The position numbers and the translations under genes were made by a program. DNA of 64,000 nucleotides, from the NCBI RefSeq assembly GCF_016808095.1, contig NC_068977.1, positions 23,647,364-23,711,363 on the forward strand, in the 5' to 3' direction. Under the pieces are notes generated by a model. It did not search any database and had not been told where the DNA came from. It saw only the letters and a list, made by a program, of their open reading frames with translations. This document shows, piece after piece, positions 44,161 through 56,511 of this stretch (positions are counted from its first letter, which is position 1; every line of letters begins with the position of its first letter). This DNA is from Vigna angularis. Lineage: Eukaryota; Streptophyta; Magnoliopsida; Fabales; Fabaceae.

Positions 44161-47100
44161 ACGTCCAAAAGTGGTGGCTGCACTTTAAAAAATGGTCTGA
44201 ACTTTCCACCGAGGATTCCCACCTTCGACTGCCGCTATCCGCCATTAACTGTCTGAAAAGCTACTACCAGTATGGGTTTCTGCAAAAAGAGAATATTTTT
44301 GGCTGGCTTTCACTTTTGAATTTTAATTTGGAGAGAGGTAGATGCATGGCTTGGGAGCAGACACGACTGAAAGCATGGGGAGCAACACGCTGGCAGCATC
44401 ATGGGCAACTCCATATTCACGGCCTTGCTGGAAGGGAAGCACATCAGCACGGCAGAGCAATGATTGGAAGCACATGGTGAATCAAACATGCGGCCATTCT
44501 GAAAAATCACCTACAGTATGGGCTCTGGAAATTAAAAGGAAGTAGAGAATATTCCTGGCTAACACTTCCACTTGTCTTCCACGTGCGCCCACATGGAACC
44601 TCTGCTGATTCCGTCTGTCTGAAACGCGTGCAACGCCCTGCCTCCCGCTCACCTGGGGCCCCCATTTACCTTCAGCATCATGACCTTATTCAAAAAAAAA
44701 AGGAAGAAAAAGAAAAAAAAGGGATTCTCCAGCAAGGTCATGAGGCCCGCACTCTGGACCTCTCCGGAATCATCTTCAAGACCTGAAAAAGAAACTGCCT
44801 GGAGGGGATCTTCATTTTTCAAGAACCCAGACTCCACTGACCCGGGGAGGATCATCATTCGCATACAGCCCAGATCATCACCACCCCTGCATATCCATCT
44901 CGAACAGCCACTGTCACAGCCACCCTAAAACACCTCATAACTACACCACCATCACCACCACGAGTCCCCACCGTATCCAACTCCACTATCTCCACTTCTC
45001 ATCATCACTCACCTTTGTCTCCCACTCACCTTCAACTCCCATGGCCATCAACCTAAAAACTCCATTGCCTGCAACCATCATGCAGAGGCATTGACCACAT
45101 TACTGAACACCATGGCCTTCACCTCACCACCGCAAGCCACCGTGAAGCTTCTATCACGCACCACCACGTTAAAACTCTGCATGCAGTAGTCTCCATCGCA
45201 GCCTCATCCACCGCCACACAAACTCACCATTTCCTCCTCTTCATTTTTTTTATTATCACTAACACCCACCACCAGCCCACCATATTCATCCCTACCCTTC
45301 GGCCATCACTTTCATCTCCAACATTGTTCCACCACTGGACCTATAATTAACCCTTATACATTATCATCTCCATCCATATTCACCCATTGTCACAGCCAAC
45401 CTCAAACGCCTCGTAACTACACGACCATTACTCACTACGCCGATCATCCTCACCAAACCAAACTCAACCTCCAGCATCATCATCTTCATCCATCAGATCC
45501 AACACCCATAGCCAGCCTCATCACCTTCATTTCCAATACCCCTCACGACCATCTTTCTTCATCCTTATACCATTTCACGGCAGCATCTTAATCTTCATCC
45601 ATTTCCAATCACCAACACCCACAACCAGCCCTCCTTTTTCATCCTCATTTCCAGTAACTATTCTCACCCAGTCATCACTTTCACGGCCTGCGCCCATCAC
45701 CATATCCAACATCTTAACCTCACAGCCAACGTCCACATCTTCATTCACCAGAGAGAGAAAACCACTAGAGAGGCTACGGGAAGGAGAATGCCATAGAAAG
45801 AGGAAGGAACCGAAGTGGAAAGGAGGGACCCGAAGCGAGTAACTCTGAGTGTTGCGAAGAAGCCGCAAACGGAGAGAAGGAAGAAAGGAAGATTACAGGG
45901 AGGGCAAAGAGAAAGCTACTGGAAAGAGCAAGGGCACTTGAAGGAGGCTACGGAGAGCGGAAGAAATTAAAGGAAGCTTCAAGAGGTGTGTATTTAAATT
46001 GCGAATTGTATTCATTGTTGAAATGCATCTCTGAGGTACGTAAAACTATCTAGCTATGATATGGGACTGCACGTCAAAGATTATCTCGTATGTTGATTGT
46101 GAATTATAATGTTGCACTGAGTTCATATTATCTTTCCCATGCCCATTATTCAATCTGAATTTCGAAGATTCATGCATAATCCACCAATTCATGGTTTCAT
46201 CTTTCTATCAATCAACCATATCCATACTCATGCATCCGACAACCCTTAACACAAACCAAATCACCCAGCCACCTTACGCCATTATCACTGAGACCACTGG
46301 TTCATTACCGTTACCTCCCACCATACACCAATCGGGAAACCTGATACATCCGGCAATCCTTCAATCACCACCTCTGACCACCACCAGGAATCCATCTTTG
46401 AGTCACAGCCGCACTATCACCTTGCTTCACTACTCCCAGCTAAACTTCTCTTCCTCTCAAATCGCACCCCCATCTTCATCATATTCCCATCTAACCCAAC
46501 ACTACAGTGGCAGTCACTGTAAGCCACCATCGAAACTACTTTCGTCACTGTGACCTGCAGCATCAGCACCTCCACAACCAATGTAACGGTCACCTCCCCA
46601 AGCTCTTCTCCATCTTCATTGCATCATCCTCAGCCGTTTTGGTTGCCGAGGACCTCTATTCTTCTCCCCATTTTCACTGGTCATCATCAACCTCCCAACA
46701 CCTTCGCGAGCCACCCATCTCCTCAACCACCGAACACTCTCATGCTTCCTTAAGCACCAAAATCCGCAGCCAAACCCATACCATCCGTGAAACTCCTTAT
46801 CACCATCTTTCCTCCTAGCCAATATCATCATCTTCACCGTCACCTCTCACTAACAACACAACCTTATTTCCATCTTCAACCTCACTGCCATCATTTTTCA
46901 GCCGCCACTGTCATCCAAGTCACCGCCGCACTATCACCTTGCCTCTCTACTCCCAGCCAATATACTCTCCAACCCCTCTGCTCCTCTCATCCGGAACCAT
47001 TCCAACCATTTCTTTTCCACAACTCACTCACCGCTTCCATTACATCTTCCCATCACCATCCTTATTCTCTCGAAATATCATCATCTTCACATCGTCTTCA

Positions 47101-47430
47101 TCTTGCTGTTCATTCATCTGGAACATCTGGTGACCACGGATAGAGGAAGGCACTGGCTCTCCCGCGACGCCCTTCCAGCCACCTTTTCCTTCCGCTACCA
47201 CTTTTCACATGACCAGGGAACCAAGCTTTCAAGCCTCCCTTCATCTCCAACGCTCAACGCTACTAGAAACACACATCATATCCAACATCCATCTCTTCAT
47301 CCCTACGACCACTGCTGCTAGTAAATGCCCATCCTCTATATTCACTCACTACCATAGCCATCTTAACACGGCCAAATACCCATCCTCCATATTCACACTC
47401 GCGGTCCATAAATAAACGCACATTATTTGG
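44161..47430 (+). other. LTR zone with strong G depletion, copy B
   Basis: From about 44930 to 45700 and 46190 to 47410 the + strand is dominated by CATC, CACC and AACC words with little G. A G/A-rich island at about 45760-46000 separates the two. Predicted small proteins here are Ser/Thr/Pro/His strings without domains. Similar composition occurs in copy A at 12120-13020. Confidence 0.5.
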
Positions 47431-47471
47431 CCTTTATCGAGCGTGCGTCACCATTTTCCCACATCTTCCAA

Positions 47472-47860
47472 ACGAACGCTCGCCCATAACGAGCGTTCGT
47501 CATCAATTTCCTCATCTTCCCAGCGAACGCTCGTCAGAACGAGCGTTCCTCACCATTTTCTCTCATCTTCACGAACGAACGCTCGTCCATAACGAGCGTT
47601 CGTCGTCAATTTCCCACATCTTCCCAACGAACGCTCGCCCATAACGAGCGTTCGTCGTCAATTTCCCACATCTTCCAAACGAACGCTCGCCCATAACGAG
47701 CGTTCGTCATCAATTTCCTCATCTTCCCAGCGAACGCTCGTCAGAACGAGCGTTCCTCATCATTTCCCACATCTTCCCAACGAACGCTCGCCCATAACGA
47801 GCGTTCGTCATCAATTTGCCACATCTTCCCAACGAACGCTCGTTCATAACGAACGTTCGT
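47472..47860 (+). repeat. Tandem array of perfect short hairpins (eight units, about 52-bp step)
   Basis: Each unit holds ACGAACGCTCG, a 6-7 base loop (CCCATAA, TCCATAA, TCAGAA), then the exact reverse complement CGAGCGTTCGT. Hairpins start near 47472, 47524, 47575, 47627, 47679, 47731, 47780 and 47832. Spacers are ATCAATTTCC(T/C)CATCTTCC-like. In the TCAGAA units the last arm base is altered (GCGTTCCT). A looser zone of the same words continues to about 48210. Confidence 0.9.
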
Positions 47861-48343
47861 CATACTGCCTCATGTTCTCAACGTCCGTTCGTCATCTTCA
47901 AAAATGAACGCTCGTCATTTAGCCTCCTTTCCCAGCGTCCGCCCATTATCTCCACCAGCGAACGCTCATTATACAAGCTCCCTTTCTCAACATACAACGT
48001 CAACCTTCCCCACGAGCGTTCGTCTTCTCAACAGACGCTCGTCCACAATGGATCTCCTACCTTCCACACGAACGTTCGTCTTCTCAATAGACGTTCGTCC
48101 CCATTGGAACGTCAGCCTTCCCCCACGAGCGCTCGTCTTCCCAATGGACGTTCGTCCTCAGCGGATCCTTTTTTATGAACGTTCGTCTTCCCTAACGAAC
48201 GTTCGTCCTTGTACAGTAACCATCACCCCTTTATTTTATTTGTATATAGTAGGCTTATTTGTATTGTTTTGTATAAAAATTATAAAAATTGTAAATAATA
48301 AAAAATATATATAAAACGTTAAAAAACATTTAATGTAATAAAA

Positions 48344-48760
48344 GCCGTGTGAGTGCTCGTGCGATCGTACGCATCAGCCTAGTACTCATTACGCAAAACA
48401 ATAAAAAGAGAAAGCCGTGTGAGTGCTCGTGCGATCGTACGCATCAGCCTAGTACTCATTACGCAAAACAATAAAAAGAGAAAGTCGTGTGAGTGCTCGT
48501 GCGATCGTACGCATCAGCCTAGTACTCATTACGCAAAACAATAAAAAGAGAAAGCCGTGTGAGTGCTCGTGCGATCGTACGCATCAGCCTAGTACTCATT
48601 ACGCAAAACAATAAAGAGAGAAAGCCGTGTGAGTGCTCGTGCGATCGTACGCATCAGCCTAGTACTCATTACGCAAAACAATAAAAAGAGAAAGCCGTGT
48701 GAGTGCTCGTGCGATCGTACGCATCAACCTAGTACTCATTACGCAAAAAATATAAACATT
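48344..48760 (+). repeat. 70-bp tandem repeat, six copies
   Basis: GCCGTGTGAGTGCTCGTGCG recurs at 48344, 48414, 48484, 48554, 48624 and 48694, exactly 70 bases apart and nearly identical. Each includes GCGATCGTACGCATC. Confidence 0.96.
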
Positions 48761-48834
48761 ACAACAAAAATACCAAAAACATATAAAAATCCTCAAAAGC
48801 CAAAAACATCAACATTTTCAAAACAACGATCAAT

Positions 48835-49060
48835 ATCGCCTTGCCAGAACTACGTGATCCTTGATTCTCCATCAAAAGTGGAGATACGTAGGAGCAAGGC
48901 TAGTCCTTGTCAGGCTCATTCTCCCAAAAATCCAAATCATTTTCCAAACAAATTCTCAAACAATTTTCAAACAAGTTTCTCAAGCAGTTTCTAAAAGAAC
49001 TACGTAACCCTGATTTCTCATTCTGCATGAGAATACGTAGGAGCAAGGTCAATCCTTGTC
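48835..49060 (+). repeat. Duplicated stem-loop segment near the LTR 3' end, copy B
   Basis: Same two CTACGT...ACGTAG segments as 14600-14860 of copy A. The second here has AACTACGTAACCCTGATTTC and an ATTCTGCATGAGAAT core, a better inverted repeat than in copy A. Confidence 0.7.
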
Positions 49061-49386
49061 GGGCCCAAAAAGCTAAAAAATATATTGTTTGTTTTCTTTA
49101 GCGTTTTATTTAAAGGGGAAGTTAAATACTTTGAAAACCACATCCACATTCGCACATTTAGTTAAAGGTATTGCCTTAAGGCAGGCGTTGTAGGGTGCTA
49201 ATACCTTCCCTACACGTAACCGACTCCCGAACCAAGAATCTGGTTCAATTTGACCATGCCTTATCATTTTATGGATTTTCCGTAGTTTTCCAGAATAAAC
49301 TATGGTGGCGACTCCAAAATCTCTTTTCAATATTTTCTTAATTCTTTTTATTGGATCGTCGTCCCGTCGCGATTCCGGTTGCGACA

Positions 49387-52300
49387 ATGTGCATGCAGGA
49401 ACACTGACCATGGAGATAGGTGATGAGAAGGTGCATTTTAATGTATTGGAAGCCATGAAGCACCCAATTGAAGATCATTCTTTGTTTTGTATTGATTTAT
49501 CAAGTGATGTTGTAAACAATTTTTCTTTTTCAAATATGCCGTCCCTAATTTTGGACGAAAAAGGAAATTGTAAAACAGGTGATATTGAGGACGCAGTGTC
49601 AATAGATGATACCTTTGTGGCGTCCGAGTGTGATGTTAGGGTGGCTGAGATTACCTTAGGCAGTAAAATCCTGCCATTTATGGTACAACCACCCGTTTTG
49701 GAGTTGAAACCCTTACCATCTCATTTGAAATATGCTTATCTTGAGAGGGACAAGAAACTCCCTGTTATTATATCTGCATTGCTTACTGATGAGCAGGAAA
49801 GACAACTATTATAGGTTATCAAAGATCACAAGAAAGCAATAGGCTGGACTTTGGCAGATATTCCAGGTATTAGCCCTTCATTTTGCATGCACATAATACT
49901 TTTGGAGGAGGATGCTAAACCAGTGAGACAACCTCAAAGAAGACTGAATCCTCAACTGATGGAGGTTGTCAAGAAAGAGGTAACCAAGTTGCTACAAGCA
50001 GGTATTATATATCCCATTTCTGACAGCACTTGGGTGAGCCCTGTACATGTGGTTCCCAAGAAATCTAGAATCACAGTGGTTAAAAACGAGAAGGAGGAAT
50101 TGATTCCTACTCGTATTCAGAATAGCTGGAGGGTTTGTATTGACTATAGGAGATTGAACCAAGTCACTCGAAAGGACCACTTTCCTTTGCCATTCATGGA
50201 TTAGATGCTACACCGTTTGACAGGTAAGTCACATTACTGTTTTCTAGATGGATTCTCCGGGTATTTTCAAATTTGTATAGCCCCGGAGGACCAACATAAG
50301 ACTACATTCACTTGTCCTTTTGGTACATATGCTTATCGGAAAATTCCATTTGGTTTATGCAATGCTCCTGGTACATTTCAGCAATGTATGCTGAGTATTT
50401 TTACAGACTTATTGGAGCATTGTATTGAGGTCTTCATGGATGATTTTAGTGTGTATGGTTCATCTTTTGATAATTGTTTGGCTAATCTTGCAAGAGTTTT
50501 GCAGAGATGTGAGGAGACTAACCTTGTTTTGAATTTTGAAAAATGTCATTTTATGGTGGAACAAGGTATAGTTTTGGGTCATGTTGTTTCTAGGAATGGT
50601 ATATCTGTAGATCCTGCTAAAATTGATGTTATTTCACAATTGCCTTACCCCTCTTCTGTACGAGAGGTTCGATCTTTTCTTGGTCATGCAGGGTTTTACA
50701 GGAGGTTTATACAGGACTTTAGCAAGATAGCTAATCCCCTCTCCAACTTACTTCAGAAGGATGTACCATTTGACTTTGGAGGGAAGTGCAAAGTCACTTT
50801 TGATTCCTTGAAAAAGGCACTCACTACCACTCCCATCATCCAACCACCTGATTGGACATTGCCATTCGAGTTGATGTGTGATGTATCAAACTTTGCAGTA
50901 GGAGCGGTACTTGCACAAAGAAATGGGAAGCTACCACGTGTGATATACTATGCTTCCAGGACATTGGACACTGCACAGGCAAACTATACCACAACTGAGA
51001 AGGAATTACTAGTTGTTGTATTTGCCTTGGATAAATTTAGATCATACATACTTGGATCCAAGGTAATTGTTTATACAGATCATGTTGCATTGAAATTCCT
51101 TCTAAAGAAAGCAGATTCCAAACCAAGGTTGATCAAATGGATGATACTGCTCCAAGATTTTGACATTGAGATTCGGGACAGAATTGGAGCCCATAATCTA
51201 GTATCAGACCATCTTAGTAGGATTGAAAAAGAAGAAGATGAAATTCCTATTCAGGATGATTTTCCTAATGAAGTCTTGCTAGCATTAACTTCTGTAAAAG
51301 GTATGTATCCTGAACCTTGGTTTGCTGACATTGTTAACTATTTGGCTGTTTCAGCTATTCCTCCATCTTTCTCCAAATCTGAGAAAGCCAAACTGAAAAG
51401 TGAGGCGAAGTACTATGTTTGGGATGAACCATTCTTATGGCGCATTGGTAGTGACCAAATTGTAAGGAGGTGTGTTCCTGATATAGAGATACCTTATGTG
51501 CTTGAATTTTGTCATTCATCACCTTTTGGAGGACACTATGGCACGCAAAGGACAGGTAGGAAGGTGTTGGATTATATTGGCCTACCATCTTTAAAGATGC
51601 ATGAAGGATATATGAAAATTGTGAGCAATGTCAGAGGGCAGCTAGATCCATCACTAGGAGGGAAGAGATGCCTCAACAACCCATGCTATATTGTGAGGTA
51701 TTTGATATTTGGGGTATTGACTTCATGGGTCCTTTTCCTTCTTCTTCTGGGTTTTATTATATTTTGCTTGCTGTAGACTATGTTTCCAAATGGGTGGAAG
51801 CCATAGCTACAAGGACTAATGATGCTCGAGTTGTTATGAGTTTTGTCAGATCTAACATTTTCTGTAGGTTTGGAATACCACGAGCCATCGTTAGTGATCA
51901 GGGGACCCACTTTTGCAATAAGCTGTTAGAGAATATGTTGAAAAAGTATGGGGTGACGCATCACCATATCACCCTCAAACTAATGGACAAGCTGAGGTCT
52001 TTAACAGAGAGATCAAAAAGATATTGCAAAAGCTAGTGAAGCCAAACAGGAAGGATTGGGCCGCAAGATTGGATGATGCACTTTGGGCACATCGGATGGC
52101 CTACAAAGCACCAATAGGTATGTCACCTTTCAGGGTTGTATTTGGAAAAGCTTGCCATCTACCTGTGAAGATTCAACACCGAGCCTATTGGGCTATGAAG
52201 GCTTGTAACTTGGACATGGAAGGAGCAGGGAAAGAGAGAAAGCTCCAACTGCAAGAACTAGAGGAGATTAGGCTCACAGCCTATGAAAACTCCAAGTTTT

Positions 52301-52611
52301 ACAAAGAGAAAACCAAGAAATTCCATTATCAAAAGCTTGTGACCAAAAAGGATTTCAACAAAGGTCAAAAGGTGTTATTGTACAAGTCCAGGGTAGGGCC
52401 TATGAGTGGTAAATTACGCTCCAAATGGGAAGGTCCATTCATTGTAACACAAGTGTTTCCCTATGGAGCAGTGGAAATCAAGGAAGAATCTTCTGATAGA
52501 ATCTTCAAGGTTAATGGCCATCGTCTGCAGATATTTAATGAAAATCAAGACATGCTGAACAAGACGATGGATGGAGTGAATTTGACCACTCCAACATTCC
52601 TTCCACCATGA
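49387..52611 (+). pseudogene. Broken pol polyprotein of the Athila-type element
   Basis: Domains in order: linker after the protease (49387-49810); reverse transcriptase (about 49920-50640) with the catalytic FMDD box at 50433-50444; RNase H (about 50860-51240) with CDVS, TEKEL and YTDH acidic residues; integrase zinc-binding region (about 51500-51560); integrase core with IDFMGPF (about 51718) and SDQGTHF (about 51895); and a C-terminal GPF-type module (KWEGPF, about 52423) ending at 52611. It would copy RNA into DNA and integrate it. Breaks: TAG at 49812-49814, TAG at 50202-50204, a frame change between about 51565 and 51660, and another near 51955. The frame from 49302 is also open across the copy B LTR border. 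All the breaks are old mutations, so no functional product is expected. Confidence 0.88.
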
Positions 52612-53834
52612 AGGAGGTAAGTTCCCTCATACTTTTTCTTTGCATTCTATATATAAGGTATACATGGAGGACAATGCATAGTTTAAGTGTGGGGGTGTGG
52701 GAAAACAATTAATTTTGTTCCCTATTTTGTTTGTTTTGAATAAATATTTGCATTGGATTTGAGAGTTTGAATCAGTAACTGGAATGATCATGAATTCAAG
52801 AGAAAAAAAAATGAGTCATGTTGATATGAGTAAAGTGCTTCTATGATTTGCTGATTGAGTTGACTTGAGAATTTCCTGATTAAATCTTTTGTGAAAGAAA
52901 TTTGAACCATGTGAGTTTTGAACCTAATGTTAAGGATGGACCACCATGTGCCATACCTATTTTTCTTGTGTGAATTCCCCATGTTTTGTTGATACTCTAA
53001 TGTGTGCAACTAAGGAGAATATGCATGATTTAAAATGATTGAGGCATTTTTTTGTTTTAGCTACTTGGCCAAATAAACTTGTCCTAACATTTATCCATTA
53101 GAACCCCTTTTGAGCCTTAAGCTTATCTTTCTTGTTTTCAACAAATAAAAAATAAATAAAAAATCATATGTTCCTTACCTTAGGAAAGAAGAAGGAGTAA
53201 TGGATTCTGTTAGAAGTAAAGTGATGAATAAGTGTGTGGGTGACTACCTCACCCACAAAATAATAAAAAGGGTAAAAGGAAGATGAAAAGTTGGAGTAAA
53301 AAAAAAAGAAGAAGGTAAATCTTCCTTAAAAGAGCAAGAAATAGATTTATTTTTGAAGTATCATTACTCTTTCTATATCAATTTCAAAAGCTCAGAAATT
53401 CCAAGAATATTCACTACCTTTGCCTTGGCCTCAATACAACCTTTAAAAAGCCCTCATGATCAATAATTGCATGTTTTCTGAAGTATGTGAATGACAGAAT
53501 CTTGTTAATATTAAGGGTGCCTACTTACATGGGTATTTTGAGTGTAAACACAAGCCAAAAACGCTTGAGAGAATTGAGAAGAAATAAATACATGTTGACT
53601 TGAGTGTTGTCTTTCATATTTGATTTTCTTGGGAATTCAAAAAGGTTAACTCATGTGTGAAGAATAAAGTGATTCCATTTGAATGTCAATGACAAAGTAA
53701 TACCTAAATGATTGATCTATGTCTGGTGCTGCTCATTCTTTTGATCCAAGTGCAAATATGAAATAAAATGACTCAGAACAAAGTCTTGGAATTAATCAAT
53801 TTTGCCCAGGAGTGCAAAAGGATAAGTGTGGAAG
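52612..53834 (+). other. Untranslated region between pol and 3' LTR, Athila-type element
   Basis: No env-like gene is visible. A purine-rich AAGTGTGGGGGTGTGGG tract lies at about 52684-52702. A second tract, AAAAGGATAAGTGTGGAAG, ends at 53834 immediately before the LTR and is the likely priming polypurine tract. Confidence 0.65.
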
Positions 53835-56511
53835 TGTGATGAGTGCATATTTATGCCCACATTTATGTTTGAATATTAAAATTTTGATGGGAAAATTGTG
53901 TTTAAATGGTTGATTTTAAGTGAATTTGTGATGATTGGAATTATTGGGTTTGGGAAATAAAGAGACGTAAAAAGTAAGTTTTAGCGCATAAATTATTCTT
54001 GGATGTTCTAATGTTTATTTGTGCCGCTGAGAATATAAGTTTTATTGGTCCAAATGGCAATTCAAGGCCCAAAATCAGGTTTTATTTGGAAAATAATGTA
54101 TAGATGGGCCAAACAGACAACTTTTACCCTTGCACTTCCCAATTTCCCTATATACACCCCTCTTCTCTTAAACAAGCCCAATACTAAGCCAAACAGTAAC
54201 CCTATTCTAAATACACCCCCTAAATTTCCTTACCCATACCCCTCCTAAGCCAAACTTCACCAGATCATGCCACGTGGCAATCCACCATTAACAAATTGAA
54301 CCACCCAGATGATGCCACATCATTAATCCTTTCACTTACTAGTGAACCAATCAGAACACGCCACCTCAACCCTAACACATGTGCATCATCTTCTCCAAAG
54401 AGAAACCCTAATCCAAACCCTAGCCGCCACTGCCGTTCCGCCGTCATCACGCACAGCCGCCGTCGTACAGCAACCACCGTCAACGTCCGCCGCTGCTGCA
54501 ACCTCCACGACCACCGTTCATCTCCTCCTTTCTCTCCGGCGCATCAACGGACCACCATTCCCGCCACCACAGCGCCTCAACCTTCACCGTGATGTGCCGC
54601 TGCAAGCCTCTGTCACCATCGGAACCTTCAACGCACACCGCCATCTTCCTCGCTCTACCAGAATCGCGAGTTCTTCCACACACAACCATCACCATCCAAA
54701 GCCACCGTTAGATTCGTAAGTTCCTCCTCCATTCGCGACGCCTTTCGCATCTTCGTCTCCACAGAAATCGCAGCAAAGCTTCTCCTTTCTCGCCGGACAG
54801 CCACCACCAATCACTCTCACACCATTAAGACCAGACGCGAGTTCTCCATGACCACCGCGACACCCACGCTTTTCGCGACCTTCTTCCACGGCCACCGTCA
54901 TCTTCCTCGCGGGTTTGCTAATCTCGAACAATCCATCATCTTCACTACAGCACCACCGCAAAACCCAAAAAACCAGTAAAATGCCGCAAGCTTCTCGAAA
55001 CCTAATCACGCCTCCATTAATGCCAATCTCCATCCACCATTACCGTAGCACCATGGAACCTGCATCAAAGCCAGACATGCAAGAAAAGAAACAAAACAAT
55101 CCAGCAGGCCGAAGCCTCCATGGTCTCGCGTAGAGAAGAATGGGTTCTCTCTTTCACGGCAGCGGCAAGCCCTTTCCCCAATTTGCAAAACCCTAATTTT
55201 GGGTGGGAAAAGGCTGACACGTGGCAAGCTCTCATTGGTCGCGTCCTTCCTCAGTCAAAGCTGGTCAACACTGCTTAAGTCTGGTTAAAGCTGGTCAACA
55301 GGGGTTCTAGTGCAATTTTGGAGAATTCAGTTGGGGCTAAAGCGCAGATAGAGAAAATTTCAGGGCATTTGTGCAATTTTGGAAAGTCAGAAAAGATAAA
55401 AAATAAAAATTCAGTTGTTGAATTAATTTAATTTGGTAATATCAACAGAAAATATCTTCCAAATAATGTTATAATTGTTTAAATCTTTTAGTTATTTGGA
55501 AGATATAAGATAAAAGATTCTATCAACTGAATATTCAGAGTCCAAGCCCAATCAAGCCTATTTAAAGAGACCCAGGGGACTTCACTTGGGCCATTCATTC
55601 TCTCATACTCCTCTCACTTTTCTTTCATCTTGTATTCAACTCCATTCATGGAGAGCTAAGCATCTAGGGCTATTCTGCTGTAATTCCATTATGGATTCTG
55701 AGGTTAGATTGAGTTAATGCAATTGTTTACTTTGGTTATTGATTTAAGTTGTTCTCTCTCTATGTCTTTCATCTCTCTATCTTGTTAAAAGCAAAGATTT
55801 TTGCATCATAATGTGTTTGAATCTACATGCATATTAATTATATGAGTTCTAGGGTTTCTAGGTTTAAATTGAGAATCTACTTTGATTTAATTTAGGAACT
55901 TTCATATGATTAAATGGTTTTTACTATCAATTGAGAATGTACTTTGATTGGTAGTAATAATTTCAACTATAATCAATTGAGAATTTACTTTGATTGATTA
56001 ACTTTTAACTTGGTTAGGAGATTTAAGAATAGACATGATTAAACACAATAGAATTTGATTGAGAATTTACTTTGGTTGAATTTATTGTGAATAATCTAGA
56101 AAGGTTTTGCATTTGATTGAGAATTTACTTTGGTTAAATGCATGATGGCCGTCAAATTAGTTGAGAATGTACTTTAATTAATTTGAAACTTAAACAATAA
56201 TCAATTGAACAATTATCCGTGAATAACCGATGATGAATCTATCTTGGAAAAGCAGTGGAATTAACCTATTTAATCATAACTGTTTTAAGTTTCTTATTTG
56301 TTCTTTAAACCTTCTCCAAACGTCATTTTTATTCATAAGCATTGCATAACATAGCATTCATAAGAGTCAGATATTCAAAAGCAATTTCGTGTTCATTGGG
56401 AGACGACTCAGGGTTACTTCAACCATGTCTACTTTCTTGAATACTACTTGGCAATACTGAAGTTGCCTTGAAAAGTAGTATTAATTTGATAGCTTCAACG
56501 ACGGCTTATCA
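53835..56511 (+). mobile_element. 3' LTR of the Athila-type element (about 2.7 kb)
   Basis: Starts TGTGATGAGTGCATATTTATGCC (or two bases later) after the polypurine tract. Ends CAACGACGGCTTATCA at 56511, where copia reverse-transcriptase sequence begins. It includes a C-rich G-poor part (54120-55090) and TGGGAGACGACTCAGG near the end, a phrase typical of legume Athila LTRs. The next five bases, ATATC, are the candidate target copy. Confidence 0.75.
55868..56180 (+). repeat. Six copies of TTGAGAATNTACTTTGATT
   Basis: The 19-base word recurs at about 55869, 55930, 55976, 56058, 56115 and 56160 at uneven spacing of 45-80 bases inside the Athila LTR. Most copies are followed by a short echo such as GATTG or GGTTAAATG. 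Confidence 0.8.

Larger units (their letters stand above)
33047..49386 (+). mobile_element. Giant Ogre/Tat-like LTR retrotransposon, copy B, 5'-truncated
   Basis: Collinear with copy A from about 2715 onward: ORF1 remnant, antisense WOX-like gene, degenerate repeats, polypurine tract, LTR starting TGTCAACACT. The 5' LTR, primer site and leader are missing. The left border is a junction with the PMD-like gene, where GGAAGAGAAG is shared. It ends GTTGCGACA at 49386 inside an Athila-type pol, followed by the target copy ATGTG. Unlike copy A it has gag remnants at 33518-33769 and 35470-35691. It has a 55-bp array instead of the 99-bp array. Confidence 0.88.
43082..49386 (+). mobile_element. 3' LTR of copy B (6305 bp)
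   Basis: Same start and end as the copy A LTR (TGTCAACAC ... GGTTGCGACA) and the same zone order. It has a longer G-poor zone and an extra hairpin array (47472-47860) that copy A lacks. The last 200 bases are nearly identical to copy A, apart from a short divergent patch around 49234-49250. Confidence 0.92.
49387..56511 (+). mobile_element. Athila-type Ty3/gypsy element, 3' part
   Basis: The sequence enters directly after the copy B LTR with codons of a gypsy polyprotein just past the protease domain. It runs through reverse transcriptase, RNase H and integrase (to 52611), a 1.2-kb untranslated part, and an LTR (53835-56511). Residue patterns in the reverse transcriptase fit the Athila branch. 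The 5' LTR, gag and most of the protease are absent from the window, lost on the other side of the copy B insertion. The element itself lies inside copia sequence. Confidence 0.82.

Noticed and set aside
46191..47415. Several Ser/Thr/His-rich ORFs in the copy B LTR
   Set aside because: Overlapping frames in low-G sequence; no domain and no counterpart in copy A.
47472..47860. Palindromic repeats with regular spacers, resembling a CRISPR array
   Set aside because: Spacers are nearly identical to each other, the setting is a plant LTR, and there are no cas genes.
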